Below are positions 5,252 through 7,236 of a stretch of 7,236 nucleotides of DNA, piece by piece. Numbering within the stretch: the first letter of the stretch is position 1; each line of letters opens with the position of its first letter. The DNA lies in the NCBI GenBank assembly GCA_937881155.1, contig CALGFI010000205.1:1-7236 (forward strand), read 5' to 3'. The notes beneath the pieces are model-generated. The model was given only the letters and a program-made list of their open reading frames with translations, searched no databases and had not been told where the DNA came from. A program made the translations under genes and the position numbers. Source of the stretch: an uncultured bacterium. GTDB lineage: Bacteria > Actinomycetota > UBA4738 > HRBIN12.

Positions 5252-5281
5252 TTGCGGGGCACGCACCGCCCGTGCTACCCT
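5252..5281 (+). promoter_or_regulatory. Candidate housekeeping promoter for carD
   Basis: TTGCGG (5252-5257) and TACCCT (5276-5281) form -35 and -10 elements with an 18-base spacer; the -10 keeps the T-A...T positions. The -35 begins two bases after the radA stop. A start near 5288 would leave a leader of about 43 bases that includes GAGGGGG (5320-5326) before the carD GTG. Unlike radA and ispD, carD is therefore predicted to have a normal leader with a Shine-Dalgarno. No terminator separates radA from carD, so read-through is also possible. Confidence 0.55.
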
Positions 5282-5330
5282 GGCTGAACAGTCGATTTCC
5301 GGGCCCGAGCCACCTATCCGAGGGGGTCTT

Positions 5331-5843
5331 GTGTTTCGTAAGGGCGATACGGTTGTCCATCCAGAGCATGGTGCAGCAATCATCGAAGAGCTCTGCGTGA
5401 GGGAGTTCCTGGGAGAGAGGCGGAAGTACTTCAAACTCCGCGTCTCGTACGGCGACCTCACACTGATGGTCCCGATCGAAAGCAGCGAGGAGGTCGGTCT
5501 CCGCTCGGTCGTCAGCAAGAACGAGGTCAAGAAGGTCCTCAACGTTCTGAAGGAAGACGAGTCCAAGATGGCCGCCAACTGGAGCCGCCGCTTCAAGAAC
5601 AACATCGAGAAGCTGCGTTCGGGCGACATCTATCAGGTGGCCGAAGTCGTCCGGAATCTCTCGATCCGCGAGCGCGAGCGGGGTCTATCCGCCGGCGAGA
5701 AGCGGATGATCACTAAGGCGCGCCAGATCCTCGTTTCCGAGCTCACCTACGCGACGGGTGGCGACGAGGTCAAGGCCGAGGCCATGATCGACAAGGTCCT
5801 GGACGACTCGCACGGCGCCCGGGCCATTGCCGCCAACGCCTAG
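5331..5843 (+). CDS. carD: CarD family RNA polymerase-binding transcriptional regulator
   Basis: A 170-residue protein. CarD binds the RNA polymerase beta subunit and stabilises open promoter complexes, notably at rRNA promoters; it is essential in mycobacteria. The N-terminal Tudor-like RNAP-interaction domain (about 1-60) begins with FRKGDTVVHPEHGAAIIEEL and includes YFKLRVSYGDLTLMVPIE. The helical C-terminal DNA-interaction domain contains NWSRRFKNN with Trp84, matching the conserved minor-groove Trp of mycobacterial CarD (Trp85), then KLRSGDIYQVAEVVRNL and GLSAGEKRMITKARQILVSEL. The GTG at 5331 is chosen over the start at 5247 because it gives the usual CarD N-terminus and follows GAGGGGG; 5247 lies inside the radA 3' end. 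Its base composition is less extreme (more AAG, ATC, AAC codons) than its neighbours, as is common for highly expressed proteins. The position between radA and ispD is standard for Actinomycetota. Confidence 0.97.
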   Translation: MFRKGDTVVHPEHGAAIIEELCVREFLGERRKYFKLRVSYGDLTLMVPIESSEEVGLRSVVSKNEVKKVLNVLKEDESKMAANWSRRFKNNIEKLRSGDIYQVAEVVRNLSIRERERGLSAGEKRMITKARQILVSELTYATGGDEVKAEAMIDKVLDDSHGARAIAANA

Positions 5844-5904
5844 CCGGTAGCGCGCCACCCCAGAACTCCGCCGGTCCTCCGGTCAAGTCGGCGTCCTCGC
5901 ACGT

Positions 5905-5942
5905 CGAGGCATCTATCGAGATGCTCTCGGGCATAGTGCCCG
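5905..5942 (+). other. Two adjacent stem-loops downstream of carD
   Basis: The first is CGAG-GCATCT, loop ATCG, AGATGC-(T)-CTCG at 5905-5929: ten pairs with a single bulged T. The second is CGGGCA, loop TAG, TGCCCG at 5928-5942, sharing two bases with the first, so the two folds compete at their junction. They lie 62-99 bases past the carD stop and 74 bases before the ispD start. No T-tract follows, so intrinsic termination is unlikely. Possible roles are a carD mRNA 3'-end structure, a factor-dependent termination zone, or protein binding sites upstream of the ispD promoter. Confidence 0.4.
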
Positions 5943-6003
5943 GACGAGGGGCGGCCGCCTGCGTGCCCGTGAGGCGGAGGCTCTCGTGTCTTCGCGCACT
6001 GGA

Positions 6004-6009
6004 TAGGCT
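6004..6009 (+). promoter_or_regulatory. Candidate leaderless promoter (-10) for ispD-ispF
   Basis: TAGGCT fits the TANNNT -10 consensus and ends six bases before the ispD GTG at 6016. No Shine-Dalgarno precedes the start, so a leaderless transcript is predicted. The -35 region is unconvincing. This is the third copy in the window of the TAGSST-N6-GTGGGC arrangement. Confidence 0.58.
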
Positions 6010-6015
6010 CGCGGC

Positions 6016-6699
6016 GTGGGCGACGCCGTCGTCATCTTGGTCGCTGCGGGACGGGGAGAACGCCTCGGGCTCGAGGTTCCGAAGGCGTTTGCATGGGTCG
6101 CGGGCCGCCCACTGATCGTTCACGCGGCGGCATCCGCGTTCGAGTCTCCGGAGGTTGGCTCGGTCATCGTCGCCGTTCCCCCTGGGTCCGAGGACGAGGC
6201 GCGGCGTGCGCTCGAGCCGTTCGGTCCGTGCGATGTCGTGGTCGGGGGGGAGACACGCCAGGCCTCCGTTCGAGCGGCGCTCGGGTCGGGCGCGGCGTCG
6301 AGCGAGATCCTCGTGTGCCACGACGCGGCGCGTCCGTTCGCGTCGCCGGCGCTGTTCGGCGCGGTCATCGGGGCGGTGGCCGGTGCGGACGGCGCCGTGC
6401 CGGTCCTCCCGTTCGTCGACACGGTCAAACGCGTCCGCGACGGGTTCGTCACAGGAACGGAATCTCGCGACGAACTCGTCGTCGTGCAGACGCCCCAGGC
6501 GTTCCGCGCGGAGGCGTTGCGTGAGTCTCATGCGCGAGCCGAACGCGATGGCGTCGAGCTCACCGACGACGCGGGCGCGCTCGAACGCGCCGGCTATCGA
6601 GTGGCAGCAGTTCCCGGAGAAGCGTCGAACTTCAAGATCACGACGCCGGAGGATCTCGCGCGCGCCGAGGCGATCGCGTCGGAGCTCGCGCGTGGCTGA
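6016..6699 (+). CDS. ispD: 2-C-methyl-D-erythritol 4-phosphate cytidylyltransferase
   Basis: IspD, 227 residues, joins CTP and MEP to make CDP-methylerythritol, the third step of the MEP isoprenoid pathway in the cytoplasm. The nucleotide-binding signature VAAGRGERLG (9-18) is followed by PKAF with the conserved Lys (K23) after Arg16, matching the two catalytic basic residues of the family. Further motifs are GGETRQASV, HDAARPF (102-108, with D103), VQTPQAFR, ELTDDAGALE and the C-terminal KITTPEDLARAE. Length is normal for the family. The GTG at 6016 gives the usual short N-terminus and is preceded by a -10 box with no Shine-Dalgarno. Its stop (TGA 6697-6699) lies inside the first GTGGCTGA unit of a tandem repeat that leads to ispF. 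Confidence 0.96.
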   Translation: MGDAVVILVAAGRGERLGLEVPKAFAWVAGRPLIVHAAASAFESPEVGSVIVAVPPGSEDEARRALEPFGPCDVVVGGETRQASVRAALGSGAASSEILVCHDAARPFASPALFGAVIGAVAGADGAVPVLPFVDTVKRVRDGFVTGTESRDELVVVQTPQAFRAEALRESHARAERDGVELTDDAGALERAGYRVAAVPGEASNFKITTPEDLARAEAIASELARG

Positions 6700-6742
6700 C
6701 CTCGGACCGTGCGTGGCTGAAGCTCGGATCGTTCGTGGCTGA
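6691..6742 (+). repeat. Degenerate tandem repeat at the ispD-ispF junction
   Basis: CGTGGCTGA occurs three times, at 6691-6699, 6712-6720 and 6734-6742, with periods of 21 and 22 bases. The first two whole units match at all but three positions and one gap: both continue with CTCGGA, then C or T, then CGT. The third unit keeps only the core plus part of the following bases because it enters ispF coding sequence. Each core joins a GTG and a TGA in GTGGCTGA. The first holds the ispD stop and the last holds the ispF start. The simplest history is local duplication of an ancestral overlapping ispD stop/ispF start. Confidence 0.8.
6692..6742 (+). CDS. Candidate 16-codon minicistron linking ispD to ispF
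   Basis: Reading from the GTG of the first repeat core gives MADLGPCVAEARIVRG and then TGA at 6740-6742. Its start overlaps the ispD stop by eight bases, and its stop overlaps the ispF start by eight bases, each time in GTGGCTGA. GGAG at 6681-6684 is seven bases before this GTG, while the ispF GTG has only a weak CGGA upstream. Ribosomes finishing ispD could reinitiate here and again at ispF. The peptide begins with the same Met-Ala-Asp as IspF, as expected if its start is a duplicated ispF start. It probably has no function as a protein and may be untranslated. Confidence 0.4.
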   Translation: MADLGPCVAEARIVRG

Positions 6743-7211
6743 CGTTCGCGTTGGGCTCGGCTTCGATGTACATGCCCGCGCGCGCGGGCGCCGGTTGATG
6801 CTTGGTGGGGTGCTGTTCGACGGCGAAGACGGACTGGCCGGTCACTCCGACGGTGACGCCATCTGTCACGCGGTCGCCGACGCGCTCCTCGGCGCGGCTG
6901 GACTCGGCGACGTCGGGGAGCACTTCCCCGACGACGATCCGAGCGTCGAAGGGATCGCCGGCGTCGAGCTGCTCGGGCAGGTCGCCGCCAAGGTTCGCGG
7001 ATCGGGAAGGACGCCGTTGTCGACCGACGTCACCGTCATCGCCTCGCAGCCCGCTATCGCGCCGTTCCGCAACGAGATACGTGAGCGGCTCGCTTCCGCG
7101 ATCGGCGTCGCAACGGAACGCGTGTCCGTCAAGGCGACGAGGCCGGAGGGTCTCGGTCTGTCGGGCGACGGGGTCGGATGCCTCGCGATCGCGGTCGTCG
7201 ACGCGACGTAA
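6735..7211 (+). CDS. ispF: 2-C-methyl-D-erythritol 2,4-cyclodiphosphate synthase
   Basis: IspF, 158 residues, forms trimers that convert CDP-ME 2-phosphate to MEcPP with loss of CMP, the fifth step of the MEP pathway. Divalent metal ligands are visible as D11 and H13 in GLGFDVH and H45 in GHSDGDAICHAV. Other family motifs are RRLMLGGV, DALLGAAGLGDVGEHFPD, KATRPEGLG (the usual KATTTEKLG region) and DGVGCLAIAVV near the end. Length is typical. The GTG at 6735 gives the expected MADVRVGLGFDVH start and overlaps the TGA of a minicistron. It lies 35 bases past the ispD stop with no promoter between them, so it is read as one transcript with ispD. Only 25 bases follow the stop before the window ends. 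Confidence 0.96.
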   Translation: MADVRVGLGFDVHARARGRRLMLGGVLFDGEDGLAGHSDGDAICHAVADALLGAAGLGDVGEHFPDDDPSVEGIAGVELLGQVAAKVRGSGRTPLSTDVTVIASQPAIAPFRNEIRERLASAIGVATERVSVKATRPEGLGLSGDGVGCLAIAVVDAT

Positions 7212-7236
7212 CCGCTGACCGACCCCCCGAGGTCGT

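Noticed and set aside
3595..5262. 555-codon minus-strand ORF across radA
   Set aside because: It is antisense to a full, motif-complete radA. Its product is Arg/Gly/Ala-rich with no recognisable domain, typical of a long shadow ORF in GC-rich DNA.
5247..5330. Extended N-terminus for CarD (start at 5247)
   Set aside because: It begins within the radA stop region and adds residues foreign to CarD. The GTG at 5331 gives the family start and has a ribosome site.
5770..6531. 253-codon minus-strand ORF opposite ispD
   Set aside because: Antisense to a motif-complete ispD, with Arg-rich low-complexity content.
6691..6742. CRISPR-like or iteron repeat
   Set aside because: Only three short cores at 21-22-base spacing, tied to the stop and start codons of flanking genes; duplication of a coupling module explains them better.
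6016..7211. Fused bifunctional IspDF enzyme
   Set aside because: ispD ends in a clear TGA and ispF is in a different frame, so they are separate proteins here.

Overview
This is a GC-rich window with strong G/C preference at third codon positions, frequent GTG starts, a CarD-type RNA polymerase regulator and the gene order clpC ... radA-carD-ispD-ispF. Together these point to Actinomycetota, probably an uncultured or deep-branching lineage; species cannot be told from the sequence. No rRNA, tRNA, insertion sequence or CRISPR array was seen, and no gene-free stretch exceeds 300 bases.

Layout. Bases 1-113 (+) are the 3' end of a clpC-like gene. Converging on it from the minus strand is a two-gene unit: an ECF sigma factor (1762-1244) whose stop overlaps the start of a membrane-anchored, extracytoplasmic beta-propeller protein (1251-220). 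Diverging from the sigma gene is a small hypothetical gene (1890-2261, +), which meets a RIO-type protein kinase gene (3028-2258, -) at a shared CTAG. The kinase gene has an elaborate leader: a -10 box, a 17-codon ORF with a strong Shine-Dalgarno, an intrinsic terminator, and a second ORF with a near-perfect Shine-Dalgarno that overlaps the kinase start. Upstream on the same strand is another hypothetical gene (3640-3296).

From 3835 onward all genes are on the plus strand: radA (recombination and branch migration), carD (essential RNAP-binding regulator), ispD and ispF (two steps of the MEP isoprenoid pathway). This matches the widely conserved clpC-radA-(disA)-carD-ispD-ispF neighbourhood, except that about 3.7 kb of mostly minus-strand genes separate clpC from radA and no disA is present between radA and carD.

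Three points stand out. (1) Three plus-strand genes (1890, radA, ispD) share the same leaderless start architecture: TAGSST, exactly six bases, then GTGGGC. (2) The ispD-ispF junction carries a degenerate tandem repeat containing three copies of GTGGCTGA, which creates a minicistron linking the ispD stop to the ispF start. (3) The RIO kinase leader looks like a possible attenuator.
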